DNA of 33,984 nt from Rubrobacter sp. (GTDB lineage: Bacteria > Actinomycetota > Rubrobacteria > Rubrobacterales > Rubrobacteraceae): NCBI GenBank assembly GCA_013697825.1, contig JACCWD010000210.1, forward strand, positions 1 to 33,984, in the 5' to 3' direction. The position numbers were made by a program, and so were the translations under genes. The notes under the pieces are model-generated. The model did not search any database, was not told the origin of the DNA, and saw only the letters and a list, made by a program, of their open reading frames with translations. Below are positions 15,063-23,732 of the stretch, piece after piece; the first letter of the stretch is position 1, and the number at the start of each line of letters is the position of its first letter.

Positions 15063-16799
15063 CTATCCGCCCGAAAGCAACCCCCGATGAAACGCCACAT
15101 TCTCCGCCCGATCCGTGCGTATTTCGATGATGGTGGACGAATCGCGCGACACCGCCCCGCGATATGCTTCCTCGAAGTCGCGCATCGTCTCCGGGCTTTC
15201 GTATTCGAGACCGAACATCGCCGCCGCATGCTCGAAGCCGACCCTTTGCGGCGTGCCGAAATACTCCTCGAAGAACGCCCCCTCCTTTGAGACGGGGAGG
15301 AACGAGAAGATGCCCCCGCCATCGTTGTTCACGGCGACGACCGTGACCGGAAGCCCGCGGAGCATCGCGAGCGAATTGAGGTCGTGGAGGAGCGCGAGAT
15401 CCCCGACGACGAGCGTCGCGGGCCGCCCCGTCCCCCTCGCGAACCCGGCGGCGGTGGCGACCGTCCCGTCAATGCCGCTCGCCCCCCGGTTCGCCGCGAC
15501 CGGGACGTATGCGCGATCGGACACCGCATATGCGTCCATATCCCGGATCGGCATACTGCTCGCCACCACGAGGCCATGCCCCTCCGGAATGTTCCGCGAT
15601 ACGGAACGGGCGACGAATGGCTCGGTGATTTCCCCGGTCTTCGCCGCGATGACCTCGACGCGGCGTTCGGCCTTCGCCGAAGCCTCGCGCCACCCATCGA
15701 GCCACGCCCCTCCGCGCCCATCCTTTCCGGCGAGCTTCGAGAGGGCGTCGCAAAATCCGGCCACATCCGACTCGACGCTCCGCGTAACGAAGTGGTTCGG
15801 GTCGAGGCGCGAAGGACTCTCCTTCACCACGATGTACGGCTCCGGGCGGTGTCGGGAGATGTATTGCAAAAGCCGTTTCGAGACGACGCCCCCGCCGACG
15901 TGGAGCACCGCCTCCGGCGCGTTCGAGGCGAAGACTTCGTCGGCGAGGAGAACATCATAATTCGGGATCGCCGCCTCCGAGCCACCCCCGAGACGGGCTT
16001 GCGACCCGATGTCCGGAAAAAGCGGCCACCCGAGAGCCTTTGCGAGACGCGCCGCCGCTTCGCCTTCTTTTCTCGAAGAAAGCCTTCCGGCCACGATGAG
16101 GCCGCGCCCGACGACGCGAAGCTCGCTCCATATTTCTTCGATCCCCGCATCGTCCACCGACGGCTTCGTCGGAGAATACCTCGTGTACGGAGCTTCGCTC
16201 TCCCGCCACCTTTCCAGATGATGCGAGAGGTCGTCTTCCGCGTTCTCCGGGATGAAGGGTTCGCGGAACATCGCGTTTATGTGAACGGGGCCGGGCGGCG
16301 CACGGAGGGCGCGGTGAACGGCTTGATCCACGGTCGTCAAAACGGAGGCGGCGTCCACATCGAGGTCGGGTGCCGGGAGGTCGAAGCTCCACCGGACGTA
16401 TTCGCCGAAGATTCCAGGCTGCTCGATGGTTTGGTTCGCCCCGGTCTTCCGAAGCTCCGGCGGGCGGTCGGCGGTGAGGAGGATCATCGGCACGTCGTCG
16501 GTCGAAGCCTCGACGACCGCCGGAAGACCGTTCGCCACCGCCGTGCCGGATGTCGTCACCCACGCCGCCGGAAGCCCGGTGGCGCGGGCATATCCGAGCG
16601 CGGCGAACGATGTGCCGCGCTCGTCGAAGTGGATGAGAGTTTCGGCCTTCGGGTTTTCGGCGATGGCCGCGACGAGCGGCGTGGAGCGCGAACCGGGCGC
16701 GACGCAAAAAAGCCCCACGCCGTTTCGGACGAGTTCCTCGACGATGAGCTTTGCCCACAGGCGGTTCGCCCGGGCGGTGGCTTCGCCCGGATTATTCAT
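15063..16799 (-). CDS. menD: SEPHCHC synthase, thiamine diphosphate enzyme
   Basis: A 578-residue MenD, which condenses isochorismate with 2-oxoglutarate using thiamine diphosphate. The N-terminal pyrimidine-binding domain carries the MenD signature CVAPGSRSTPL and HFDERGTSFAALGYA, with the catalytic Glu in DERG. TTSGTAVANGLPAVVEA and TADRPPEL follow. The C-terminal part has the metal-binding GDLALLHDLNSL and NNDGGGIFSFLP. The start is the ATG at 16799: although the frame continues upstream, homology-like sequence begins only here, at NNPGEATARANRLWAK. The upstream extension is Arg-rich and unlike MenD. The following GFA gene begins 18 bases after the stop. Confidence 0.93.
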   Translation of the reverse strand: MNNPGEATARANRLWAKLIVEELVRNGVGLFCVAPGSRSTPLVAAIAENPKAETLIHFDERGTSFAALGYARATGLPAAWVTTSGTAVANGLPAVVEASTDDVPMILLTADRPPELRKTGANQTIEQPGIFGEYVRWSFDLPAPDLDVDAASVLTTVDQAVHRALRAPPGPVHINAMFREPFIPENAEDDLSHHLERWRESEAPYTRYSPTKPSVDDAGIEEIWSELRVVGRGLIVAGRLSSRKEGEAAARLAKALGWPLFPDIGSQARLGGGSEAAIPNYDVLLADEVFASNAPEAVLHVGGGVVSKRLLQYISRHRPEPYIVVKESPSRLDPNHFVTRSVESDVAGFCDALSKLAGKDGRGGAWLDGWREASAKAERRVEVIAAKTGEITEPFVARSVSRNIPEGHGLVVASSMPIRDMDAYAVSDRAYVPVAANRGASGIDGTVATAAGFARGTGRPATLVVGDLALLHDLNSLAMLRGLPVTVVAVNNDGGGIFSFLPVSKEGAFFEEYFGTPQRVGFEHAAAMFGLEYESPETMRDFEEAYRGAVSRDSSTIIEIRTDRAENVAFHRGLLSGG

Positions 16800-17151
16800 G
16801 GCGCACCCGAGAAAGGGTGTGGCCCGGTGAAGCGAGGGCGGCAACGCTCCCCCGAGGCCATCGCCCACTCGAAGATCTCCGTCTCCCGACGCCTCGCGCC
16901 CGTTCCTCGCCCACATGACGGTTTGGCGTTCCCACCATCCATGCGTCATCGAAGAGATGCGCCGATGGCGAGCCTTTGCGGAGCAAATTCGCCCCTCCGT
17001 CATGAACGACGAGGGTGGAACCGGAAAATGCGCCACGAAGAGCGGCGCGAATATCCACCATACTCGCCGTCATATGGAAGCCGCGGAGATCCACGCCGTC
17101 GGCTCCGGCGTTCGCGGGAGCTTTCGCTTCTTTATTTCGCGGCGTGTTCAT
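16792..17151 (-). CDS. Possible small gene between menF and menD
   Basis: A 119-codon frame begins with ATG at 17151, inside the last codons of menF, and stops at 16792, overlapping the menD start by eight bases. Coupled overlaps at both ends are typical of a real operon gene. The middle reads DLRGFHMTASMVDIRAALRG and STLVVHDGGANLLRKG, which looks protein-like, but the C-terminal third is Arg-rich and low in complexity. No family is recognised. If it is not a gene, the 330 bases between menF and menD are unexplained. Confidence 0.35.
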   Translation of the reverse strand: MNTPRNKEAKAPANAGADGVDLRGFHMTASMVDIRAALRGAFSGSTLVVHDGGANLLRKGSPSAHLFDDAWMVGTPNRHVGEERARGVGRRRSSSGRWPRGSVAALASPGHTLSRVRHE

Positions 17152-18562
17152 GGTCGAGGCCGAGGACGGCGGCGAAATCGGAGATTTTTTGCTCGATCTC
17201 CGCCCACTCGCCCTCGGGCGTGGAACCGGCGACGATGCCCGCGCCCGAATATAGCGAGAGCTTCTTCCCCCTCACCATCCCACTCCGTATACCGACCGCG
17301 AACTCCGCTCCCTCGGCTCCGATCCACCCGATCGGCCCCGCGTACCATCCTCGGTCGAATGGCTCCATGCGGCGTATTTCGGACATGGCTTTCGCCTTCG
17401 GATACCCGCCGACCGCCGGGGTGGGGTGGAGCGCGGCGAGAACGTCGGCGTCGGAGACATCCTCTCCGAGCGTTCCCCGAACTTTCGACACGAGGTGCCT
17501 TCGGCTCGCGCCCTTCATCTCCGACGCGCTCTCCTCGACCGTGAGCGCGTCGCAAAGCGGGCGCAAATTTTCTTCGATGCCGACCCGGACATACCCATGC
17601 TCCGCCCGATCCTTCTCGCTTCCGAGGAGGTCGTCACGGAGATCCTCATCGTCAGCGTCGGAGTCTCCCCTCGGACGCGTCCCGGCGACGGCCTCGCTCT
17701 TTATGGCCGCCCCCTCCCTCCGATAAAGCCTCTCCGGCGATGCCCCGACGAACGCGACGCCCTCCTCCAGCTCGACGTAGAAATGGAAGCATCCCGGTGT
17801 CGCCTCGCGGAGAGCTTCCGCGAGGAGCGGCGCGTCGAGGGCTTCCTCGAAGGCGAAATCGGCTCTTCTCGCGAGGACGACCTTGTCTATCCCGCCGCCC
17901 TCGAAGGCCGCGAGAGCCTTCTCGATGTTCCGCCTCCACCCCTCGAAGCCCGGCGAGTCCGTGCGGCCCGCGAGACGGGGAAGCATAAAAGATTCGTCTC
18001 TCTCGGGGAGGGAGAGTGCCTCGATCTCCGCGATTATCTCCTCTTTTTTCTCCACGTCCCGAGGAAGGACGATATTGCATGCGAGGGAGGTCTCCTCATC
18101 CTCACACACCATCTCGAAGCGCGGAAGCACGAAGCGGTACGGCCCGAAAGCGTCCCATTCCTCGCCCGGCCCGTCCTCCGCGTCGAAGCGGAGCCCGCCG
18201 TAATAACGAACGTCGCGTTGCGCGTCCCGAAGTAGCGGCGAGAGCTTCTTATCGAGGGTCGCCGACCCGTCGCGACCCTCTCCGGCTCGTATATCGGCGG
18301 CCCCGACGGCGGCGGCTTCCGTCCCATCCTCGCGCCCCGACCAGAAAGTTCTCGGAAAGACGCTTTGTCCGCGCATCCACGAAAACGGCGAAACGTCCTC
18401 GACCTCCACCGAAACCCGAACGACCCGCTCGCCATCGAAACCCGGCAGGCCGGAGTCTTTCGCGTCGGACAAAGCCCGGCTCGTCCACTCGGCGAGCCTC
18501 CACTTCGCCCTCGAAAAAGAAACGGATCGGCTCCGCGAAACTTTGTAGCCTCGATCTATCAT
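17132..18562 (-). CDS. menF: Isochorismate synthase
   Basis: A 476-residue chorismate-utilising enzyme that makes isochorismate, the first step of the menaquinone branch. Family motifs in the C-terminal half are GGIDKVVLARRADF, FVGASPERLYRREG, SEAVAGTRPRG, SEKDRAEHGYV, HLVSKVRGTL, LHPTPAVGGYPK and YAGPIGWIGAEG. SLYSGAGIVAGSTPEGEWAEIEQKI forms the metal and chorismate site. The ATG at 18562 is chosen over a TTG three codons earlier. It has no ribosome binding site, but TACACT lies 16 bases upstream, so the message may be nearly leaderless. MenF is assigned over EntC or salicylate synthase by the men neighbours. Confidence 0.9.
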   Translation of the reverse strand: MIDRGYKVSRSRSVSFSRAKWRLAEWTSRALSDAKDSGLPGFDGERVVRVSVEVEDVSPFSWMRGQSVFPRTFWSGREDGTEAAAVGAADIRAGEGRDGSATLDKKLSPLLRDAQRDVRYYGGLRFDAEDGPGEEWDAFGPYRFVLPRFEMVCEDEETSLACNIVLPRDVEKKEEIIAEIEALSLPERDESFMLPRLAGRTDSPGFEGWRRNIEKALAAFEGGGIDKVVLARRADFAFEEALDAPLLAEALREATPGCFHFYVELEEGVAFVGASPERLYRREGAAIKSEAVAGTRPRGDSDADDEDLRDDLLGSEKDRAEHGYVRVGIEENLRPLCDALTVEESASEMKGASRRHLVSKVRGTLGEDVSDADVLAALHPTPAVGGYPKAKAMSEIRRMEPFDRGWYAGPIGWIGAEGAEFAVGIRSGMVRGKKLSLYSGAGIVAGSTPEGEWAEIEQKISDFAAVLGLDHEHAAK

Positions 18563-18638
18563 GGTGAACAACAGTGTAGCAAGGTGTATCGAAGGGCGAA
18601 GCGTTTCCGCTCACAAATGGTTGCTCGCTTCACTCGCC

Positions 18639-18688
18639 GTTCTCGGTTCTTGGTTTTCGCTAAGAACTGAGAACTAAAACCGAGAACT
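18639..18688. repeat. Intergenic repeat copy R4
   Basis: Perfect inverted arms GTTCTCGG (18639-18646) and CCGAGAAC (18680-18687) enclose GTTCT/TTGGTTTT/AGAACTGAGAACT units. The arm runs into the sortase stop codon at 18687. It is related in content to R2 at 5278-5366. Confidence 0.6.
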
Positions 18689-19295
18689 ATCCCTCCACGA
18701 GTTCGCCCCGGACGATGATCCTGTCAGAGTAATCCGGGAGGGTGCATGCTTGGAGGCTTATGATGTTCTTGCCTTCGATCGGGTCGAGAACCTGAAGCTC
18801 CGTCGGCTCGACTGTGAGGGTCTCGAAGACTTCATACGTATATTCTTTGCCTTCGGAGTCGGTGACGAAGATTTCGTCGCCGTCCTCCATTTTGTCTATG
18901 TCGTAAAAGGCGAGGTGGCTGTCTGTGCCTTCGTAGCCGAGGCGGTGTCCGGCGACGTATACGTTCGCCTCGTCCTCCCACGGGAAGCCCGTGTACATGA
19001 GGTGGACGGCGGCGTTGTCTTTGAGGAGTTCTTCGTCGTCGCCTCGCCCGGTCGGTATCTCGACGTTCTTCACGCGCTCCATCTTTGGGACGGTGAGCGT
19101 GAGGCTTTGATCCTCGGGCGCGTCCGAGGCGGTCGAGCGGGCTTCGGTATCCTCGCCCGCCTCGGACACGATCGGCTCCTCGCTCGGCGCTTCGGGGGCT
19201 TCGGCTTGCCCGCCCCCTCCGAGAGTGCCGCACGCGGGAAAGACGACGAGCGTCGCGAGCGCGGCTATGAAGATCGCCAGCTTGCCCGGACGCAC
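18687..19295 (-). CDS. Sortase-like lipoprotein (first of a tandem pair)
   Basis: A 202-residue sortase-fold protein. The catalytic set is visible: His117 in VYVAGHRLG, Cys184 in SLQACTLPDYSDR and Arg192. Sortases cut sorting signals of cell-surface proteins and join them to the wall or to each other. Unlike most sortases, which use an N-terminal transmembrane anchor, this one has a lipoprotein signal with lipobox VFPAC (Cys22), followed by a long Glu/Ala/Ser linker. The GTG at 19295 has GGAAGGGGAAGGCGGA upstream. It lies 15 bases after a paralogue with identical layout. No LPXTG-type substrate is seen in the window. Confidence 0.85.
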   Translation of the reverse strand: MRPGKLAIFIAALATLVVFPACGTLGGGGQAEAPEAPSEEPIVSEAGEDTEARSTASDAPEDQSLTLTVPKMERVKNVEIPTGRGDDEELLKDNAAVHLMYTGFPWEDEANVYVAGHRLGYEGTDSHLAFYDIDKMEDGDEIFVTDSEGKEYTYEVFETLTVEPTELQVLDPIEGKNIISLQACTLPDYSDRIIVRGELVEG

Positions 19296-19310
19296 TCCGC
19301 CTTCCCCTTC

Positions 19311-19949
19311 CTACGACTCGACGAGTTCGCCGCGGACGACGAGGCGGTCGGTGTCCGAGTAGTTCGGGGTTCCGTCGGGGTTCAAGTTGACGAGTTCGCA
19401 GGTCTGGAGGGTTACGATGTTGCGGCCCGGGATCGGGTCGAGGTATTCCACCGCCGTCGGCTCGACTTGAACCTTCTCGAAGACCTCGTAGTTGTATTCG
19501 GTTCCCTCCGCGTCGGTGACGACGATCTCGTCCCCATTCTCGAGCTGCTCGAGCCCCTCGAAGGCTTTGTAGCTCGGCGTCCCCTCGTATCCCTCGACAT
19601 GCCCGGCGAGATATACGTTCGCCTCCTCTTCCCACGGGAAGCCCGTATAAAGGAGGTGGACGGCGGCATTGTCGGTGAGGGCTTGCGTATCGTCCCCGCG
19701 CTCGGTCGGGATGCTGTCTATGTTTATGTCGAGGCTCGGCACGGAAAGCCCGAGCGTCTCGTCCTCCGGCCCCCCGGCGGGAACCTCGGTGTCCTCGTTG
19801 CCTTGCGTCGGGGCTTGCTGCGTCTCCTCCGGCTGCTCGCCGCCTTGATCCGCGCCGTCCCCGCCCGACTGGACGAGCGAATTGCACGCCGTCAACGCGA
19901 GCATCAACGTGAATGCCGACAGGATCAAAGCAAACTTCCTCAAACGCAT
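19311..19949 (-). CDS. Sortase-like lipoprotein (second of a tandem pair)
   Basis: A 212-residue paralogue of the neighbouring sortase. The catalytic residues are His117 in VYLAGHVEG, Cys184 in TLQTCELV and Arg202 in DRLVVRGEL. The classical TLxTC motif is kept better here than in its sister, and the Cys-to-Arg loop is nine residues longer. It has a lipoprotein signal with lipobox ALTAC (Cys22) and a Gly/Gln/Glu-rich linker. The start is the ATG at 19949, behind AGAGGAGATGAG. The region upstream has two TGGAATG repeats 20 bases apart (about 19973-20000), which could be part of a promoter or operator. The pair is probably co-transcribed. Confidence 0.87.
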   Translation of the reverse strand: MRLRKFALILSAFTLMLALTACNSLVQSGGDGADQGGEQPEETQQAPTQGNEDTEVPAGGPEDETLGLSVPSLDINIDSIPTERGDDTQALTDNAAVHLLYTGFPWEEEANVYLAGHVEGYEGTPSYKAFEGLEQLENGDEIVVTDAEGTEYNYEVFEKVQVEPTAVEYLDPIPGRNIVTLQTCELVNLNPDGTPNYSDTDRLVVRGELVES

Positions 19950-20089
19950 CTCATCTCCTCTTTTGAACGACTCATTCCATAAAAGAGCTTAACATTCCAA
20001 AATTACACTAAGGTTACGATCCGACAGCCCAATATGGTAATGCCTCGCCACCCACGATGTAAAGACCGAAATATTCCTCCGAACCCACG

Positions 20090-20125
20090 AAAAGCGGGGA
20101 GTCGAAAGAATCCCGGCCTCCCCGC
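20090..20125 (-). terminator. Intrinsic terminator after the molybdenum hydroxylase gene
   Basis: Read on the minus strand, GCGGGGAG (20125-20118) pairs perfectly with CTCCCCGC (20101-20094) across a 16-base loop and is followed by TTTTC. It lies 20 bases after the stop of the gene ending at 20146. Confidence 0.72.
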
Positions 20126-20145
20126 GCCTCGAGCCGCGGAGCGTT

Positions 20146-22506
20146 TTATCCCTTCGTGTCCTCGATCGCCCGCCAAACCTTCATCGGCGACGCGGGCATG
20201 TCCATGTGCGTGACACCGAGGTGCGAGAGCGCGTCTATCACCGCGTTCATCACCGCCGGAGACGAGCCGATGGCCCCCGATTCCCCGATCCCCTTCACCC
20301 CCATCGGGTTCGTCGGTGACGGCGTTGTCGTCTGATCGAGGGTGAAATTCGGCATCTCCGGCGCGCCGGGAACCATATAGTCGAGCCACGTGGAAGTCAG
20401 CGGGTTCCCGTCCTCGTCGTACACAGCCTCTTCATACAATGCCTGTCCGATGCCCTGCGCGATGCCGCCATGCAATTGACCATTGACAATCTCCGGGTTG
20501 ACGATCGGGCCACAATCGTCCACCGCGACGTACTTCGGGATCGTCACCTTCCCCGTCTCCGTGTCCACCTCGACGACGCATATGTGCGTCCCGAACGGCC
20601 ACGTGAAGTTCGGCGGGTCGAAATGGTGGTCGGCGGTGAGGTTCGGCTCCATGCCCTCCGGCAAATTCACCCCGAGGAACGCCTCCCCCGCGACGGACCG
20701 TATCGAGACCCTCCGATCCGGAGACCCCGCGACCGAGAACGTCCCGCCCTCGAACTCGATGTCATCCTCCGCCGCTTCGAGCATGTGCGCGGCGATCCTC
20801 CTCGCCTTCTCCACGACCTTCCCGCCCGCGAGATGCACCGCGACCCCGCCGACCGGGAGGCTCCTCGAACCATACGTGTCCCGCCCGAACGGAGCGATGG
20901 CGGTGTCTCCGTGGAGGACTTCGACATCGTCGGGTGAAACGCCGAGGGCGTCGGCGGCGATTTGCGCCCAAGCCGTCTCATGTCCTTGTCCGTGCGGCGA
21001 AGTCCCGGTGACGACCTCGACCACGCCGGAGGCGAGCATCCGCACCGTCGCCGCCTCCCACCCCGCCCCGCCGAGTCCGACCGCCGCCGCGACCTTCGAC
21101 GGCGAAAGGCCGCCGCTCTCGGTGAAGTTCCCAATGCCGATCCCGATTTGCATAACGCCGTCCGACTCGCGCCGACGTTTTTGCTCCTCGCGAACACCGT
21201 CGTAATCCACGATTTCGAGGGCTTTCCTCATGCACCGCTCGTAGTCGCCGGAGTCGTATTGAACGCCCGAAGCGACCGTCCGAGGCTCGTCGAACGGCTC
21301 GATGAGGTTTATGAGACGGACTTCGGCGGCATCCATGCCGAGTTCGCGGGCGAGGTCGTCCATGATGCGCTCGTGGGCGTATGCGGCTTCGGAGCGTCCG
21401 GCTCCCCGGTACGCATCCGTCGGAGTGAGGTTCGTGAATACGCCCGTGCATGAAAAGGAATACGCGCCGAAATCGTAAAGCCCCGGATACGTGAACGCCC
21501 CGAAGATGGCGATTCCCGGAGTAAGAATTTGGAGATACGCGCCCATATCGGCGGTGAGGTCCACCTTCATGCCGAGGACTTTCCCCTCGCTCGTAGCGGC
21601 GACGGAGATGTTTTGGATTTGCCCGCGACCGTGGATCGTGGCGATGTGGTTCTCCGACCGATCCTCGATCCACTTCACCGGAACCCCGAGCTTCCTCGAA
21701 ACCGCGAGCGCGAGCGCCTCCTCGGCATAAACATTCAATTTCGATCCGAACCCGCCCCCGACATCCGGCGCGACGACCCGGACTTTATGGGCCGGAACTC
21801 CGCACATCCCAGAAAGCACGTCCCGGACGAAGTGCGGAACCTGCGTCGAGGTGTATACGGTGAACCCGCCGTTCACAGGATCGGGGTTCACGACCACGCC
21901 GCGAGGCTCGATGGCCGAGGGTATGAGCCGTTGTTGTATGTACCGTCCTTCGACAACGACATCCGCGTTCGCGAAAGCCTCGTCCACGTCGCCGACCGCC
22001 ATCGGCCACACATAGCATTCGTTCGTCCCGAACTCCTCGTGGACGAGCGGGGAGCCGTCCTCCATCGCGGCCTCGACATCCACGACCGCCGGAAGCTCCT
22101 CGTACTCGACCTCGATGTATTCGAGCGCGTCGCGGGCCATATACCGATCCTCGGCGACGACGAGCGCGACCCCGTCTCCGACATGGTTCACTTCGCCTCG
22201 GGCGAGGGGCCAATGGTCGGGAATCTTCATATCCTCCGTCACGATCCAGCCGCACGGCACCCCGACGGCGAAGTCGTCCACGAAGTCCTCGCCCGTGAAC
22301 GCCGCGACCACGCCTGGCTGCGAAAGAGCGGCGGACACATCTACGCTCTTCACCTTCGCGTGGGCCATCGGGCTTCGGAGGAGGGCGAAATGGAGCATCC
22401 CCGGCAGCTTTATGTTGTCCGTCCACATAGCCTTCCCCGTAAGCAGCGCGGCGTCTTCCTTGCGGGGGACGCTCGTCCCGATGTACCTTTCGACGGTCTC
22501 GGTCAT
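20146..22506 (-). CDS. Molybdenum hydroxylase large subunit (CoxL / xanthine dehydrogenase family)
   Basis: A 786-residue molybdopterin cytosine dinucleotide-binding subunit of the xanthine oxidase family. Motifs seen are an N-terminal fold starting VERYIGTSVPRKEDAALLTG, GGGFGSK (250-256), the active-site loop AYRGAGR (365-371), SPHGQGHETAWAQIAADALG, and the catalytic Glu in GVKGIGESGA (about 742). The loop is not the AYxCSFR of true aerobic CO dehydrogenase, so oxidation of an N-heterocycle, aldehyde or similar compound is more likely. The ATG at 22506 follows GAAAGGAGC. The usual FAD (CoxM) and iron-sulfur (CoxS) partner genes are absent from both sides. The gene upstream on the same strand is the biotin carrier protein. 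Confidence 0.9.
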   Translation of the reverse strand: MTETVERYIGTSVPRKEDAALLTGKAMWTDNIKLPGMLHFALLRSPMAHAKVKSVDVSAALSQPGVVAAFTGEDFVDDFAVGVPCGWIVTEDMKIPDHWPLARGEVNHVGDGVALVVAEDRYMARDALEYIEVEYEELPAVVDVEAAMEDGSPLVHEEFGTNECYVWPMAVGDVDEAFANADVVVEGRYIQQRLIPSAIEPRGVVVNPDPVNGGFTVYTSTQVPHFVRDVLSGMCGVPAHKVRVVAPDVGGGFGSKLNVYAEEALALAVSRKLGVPVKWIEDRSENHIATIHGRGQIQNISVAATSEGKVLGMKVDLTADMGAYLQILTPGIAIFGAFTYPGLYDFGAYSFSCTGVFTNLTPTDAYRGAGRSEAAYAHERIMDDLARELGMDAAEVRLINLIEPFDEPRTVASGVQYDSGDYERCMRKALEIVDYDGVREEQKRRRESDGVMQIGIGIGNFTESGGLSPSKVAAAVGLGGAGWEAATVRMLASGVVEVVTGTSPHGQGHETAWAQIAADALGVSPDDVEVLHGDTAIAPFGRDTYGSRSLPVGGVAVHLAGGKVVEKARRIAAHMLEAAEDDIEFEGGTFSVAGSPDRRVSIRSVAGEAFLGVNLPEGMEPNLTADHHFDPPNFTWPFGTHICVVEVDTETGKVTIPKYVAVDDCGPIVNPEIVNGQLHGGIAQGIGQALYEEAVYDEDGNPLTSTWLDYMVPGAPEMPNFTLDQTTTPSPTNPMGVKGIGESGAIGSSPAVMNAVIDALSHLGVTHMDMPASPMKVWRAIEDTKG

Positions 22507-22522
22507 GGATGCTCCTTTCGTT

Positions 22523-22650
22523 GGTCGCTTCGCTCGGGTCGCTCCCTTCGCTCGGGTCGCTCCCTTCGCTCGCTCCGGTTACTGGCTCTTGGTTTTTAGT
22601 TCTTAGTTTCGCCAATAACCACCAACCAATAACCAAAACGGCGAAGCAAC
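22523..22650. repeat. Intergenic repeat copy R5 with 18-bp direct repeats
   Basis: Two perfect tandem copies of an 18-bp unit (GGGTCGCTCCCTTCGCTC, 22536-22553 and 22554-22571) are followed by a TTGGCTC-like, TTAGTTC-like and AACCAATAACC-containing AT-rich centre. GGTTACTGGC and GCCAATAACC form an inverted pair. The element separates the molybdenum hydroxylase gene from the biotin carrier gene. Confidence 0.6.
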
Positions 22651-22662
22651 CTCCCGATTTTC

Positions 22663-22896
22663 CTACCCCAATTCCAGGACTTCCTGTCCGGCGTCCACGG
22701 CGTCCTCGTTCTCGACAAGTATCTTCGATACCGTGCCATCCTCCTCGCTCTTCACCTCGTGGAAGGACTTCATCACCTCGATGATGCCGACGACATCCCC
22801 CGCCGAGACGGTGTCGCCCTCGTTGACGTATGGTTCGCTTTCGGGGTCGGGCCTCCGGTAAAAAGTTCCCGGAAGGTGCGCTTTCACCGTCGCCAT
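22663..22896 (-). CDS. accB: Biotin carboxyl carrier protein
   Basis: A 77-residue biotinyl domain, about half the length of a typical AccB, so it consists of the carrier domain alone. The biotin attachment site is EVMKS with Lys43; the P-G-T-F-Y-R-RP start and the GTVSKILVENEDAVDAGQEVLEL end are typical. The ATG at 22896 has a strong GAGAGGAG ribosome binding site; the open frame upstream of it is not used. It is the last gene of the pxpB-pxpC-pxpA-accB run. A biotin carboxylase gene is divergently transcribed nearby, so this small carrier probably works with it and the Pxp proteins rather than with a full acetyl-CoA carboxylase, for which no carboxyltransferase is seen here. Confidence 0.88.
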   Translation of the reverse strand: MATVKAHLPGTFYRRPDPESEPYVNEGDTVSAGDVVGIIEVMKSFHEVKSEEDGTVSKILVENEDAVDAGQEVLELG

Positions 22897-22910
22897 TCGA
22901 TCTCCTCTCG

Positions 22911-23687
22911 TCAAACTCTTTGCTTCGCCCGTCCGAGCGGACGAACCTCGATGCCGCCCTCTTTCAGCTTCCTCGCTATCGCCTCGGCGAGCTTCACCGC
23001 TCCGGGCGTGTCGCCGTGGACGCACACCGAGTCGGATGCGGCCTCGATGTCGGCTCCGCCCTCGGCCTTCACTTTTCCCTCCGTCACGGCCCGAACCACA
23101 CGCTCGCCGACTTCATCGGGGTCGAGTTCCTCGGCGACGCTCCGGGTGAAGACGATTTGTCCATCGTCGTTGTATCCGCGGTCGGAATAGAATTCGGCGA
23201 TAGTCGGCTGCCCCATCTTCTTCGCAAGCTCGTACGTCACCGAGGCTTTCATGCAGAAAAGGTGGAGTCCGTCGTCGGTTCTTTGTATCGCTTCGATGAT
23301 GGCGCGCGAGAATTCCTCGTCTCTCGCGGCGACCATGTATAAGGCGCCGTGGGGTTTCACGTGTTGTACGTCCATGTCGTAAAGGCGGCAGAATTCGCGG
23401 ATCGCGCCGAGTTGGTAGAGAAGCTCGTCGTGGATCTCATCGGGAGACACATCTATCTCACGCCTCCCGAAACCGACGAGGTCTTTATATCCGCAGTGAA
23501 CCCCGACGGCGACGCCATGCTCCTTCGCCATCGCGACGGTCTTCCGCATGGTGGTCGGGTCTCCGGCGTGGAATCCCCCGGCGACGTTCGCGGAGGAGAT
23601 ATGCTCCATCATCTCCTCGTCGTGGCCCATCCTCCACGGGCCGAAGCTCTCGCCCATGTCGCAGTTCAGATCGACGTGCTCGGTCAT
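22911..23687 (-). CDS. pxpA: LamB/YcsF family protein, 5-oxoprolinase subunit A
   Basis: A 258-residue LamB/YcsF-family protein. The start DLNCDMGESFG and motifs HISSANVAGGFHAGDP, VHCGYKDLVGFGRR, HVKPHGALY, AEFYSDRGYNDDG and CVHGDTPGA are all family hallmarks. In characterised bacteria it forms, with PxpB and PxpC, an ATP-dependent 5-oxoprolinase that opens pyroglutamate to glutamate. The ATG at 23687 has GAAAGGAGC upstream. The VHCGY motif differs slightly from the usual HPGYPD form. It sits between pxpC and accB on the same strand, 14 bases from accB, so a biotin-linked variant of the reaction is possible. Confidence 0.9.
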   Translation of the reverse strand: MTEHVDLNCDMGESFGPWRMGHDEEMMEHISSANVAGGFHAGDPTTMRKTVAMAKEHGVAVGVHCGYKDLVGFGRREIDVSPDEIHDELLYQLGAIREFCRLYDMDVQHVKPHGALYMVAARDEEFSRAIIEAIQRTDDGLHLFCMKASVTYELAKKMGQPTIAEFYSDRGYNDDGQIVFTRSVAEELDPDEVGERVVRAVTEGKVKAEGGADIEAASDSVCVHGDTPGAVKLAEAIARKLKEGGIEVRPLGRAKQRV

Positions 23688-23732
23688 TTTCCGCTCCTTT
23701 CATCGCCTCGGACGTTCCCGTACTTTGGCGAG

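Noticed and set aside
16800-17036. An N-terminal extension of menD to 17036
   Set aside because: The extra 79 residues are Arg/Trp-rich and unlike MenD; the family sequence begins at the ATG at 16799.
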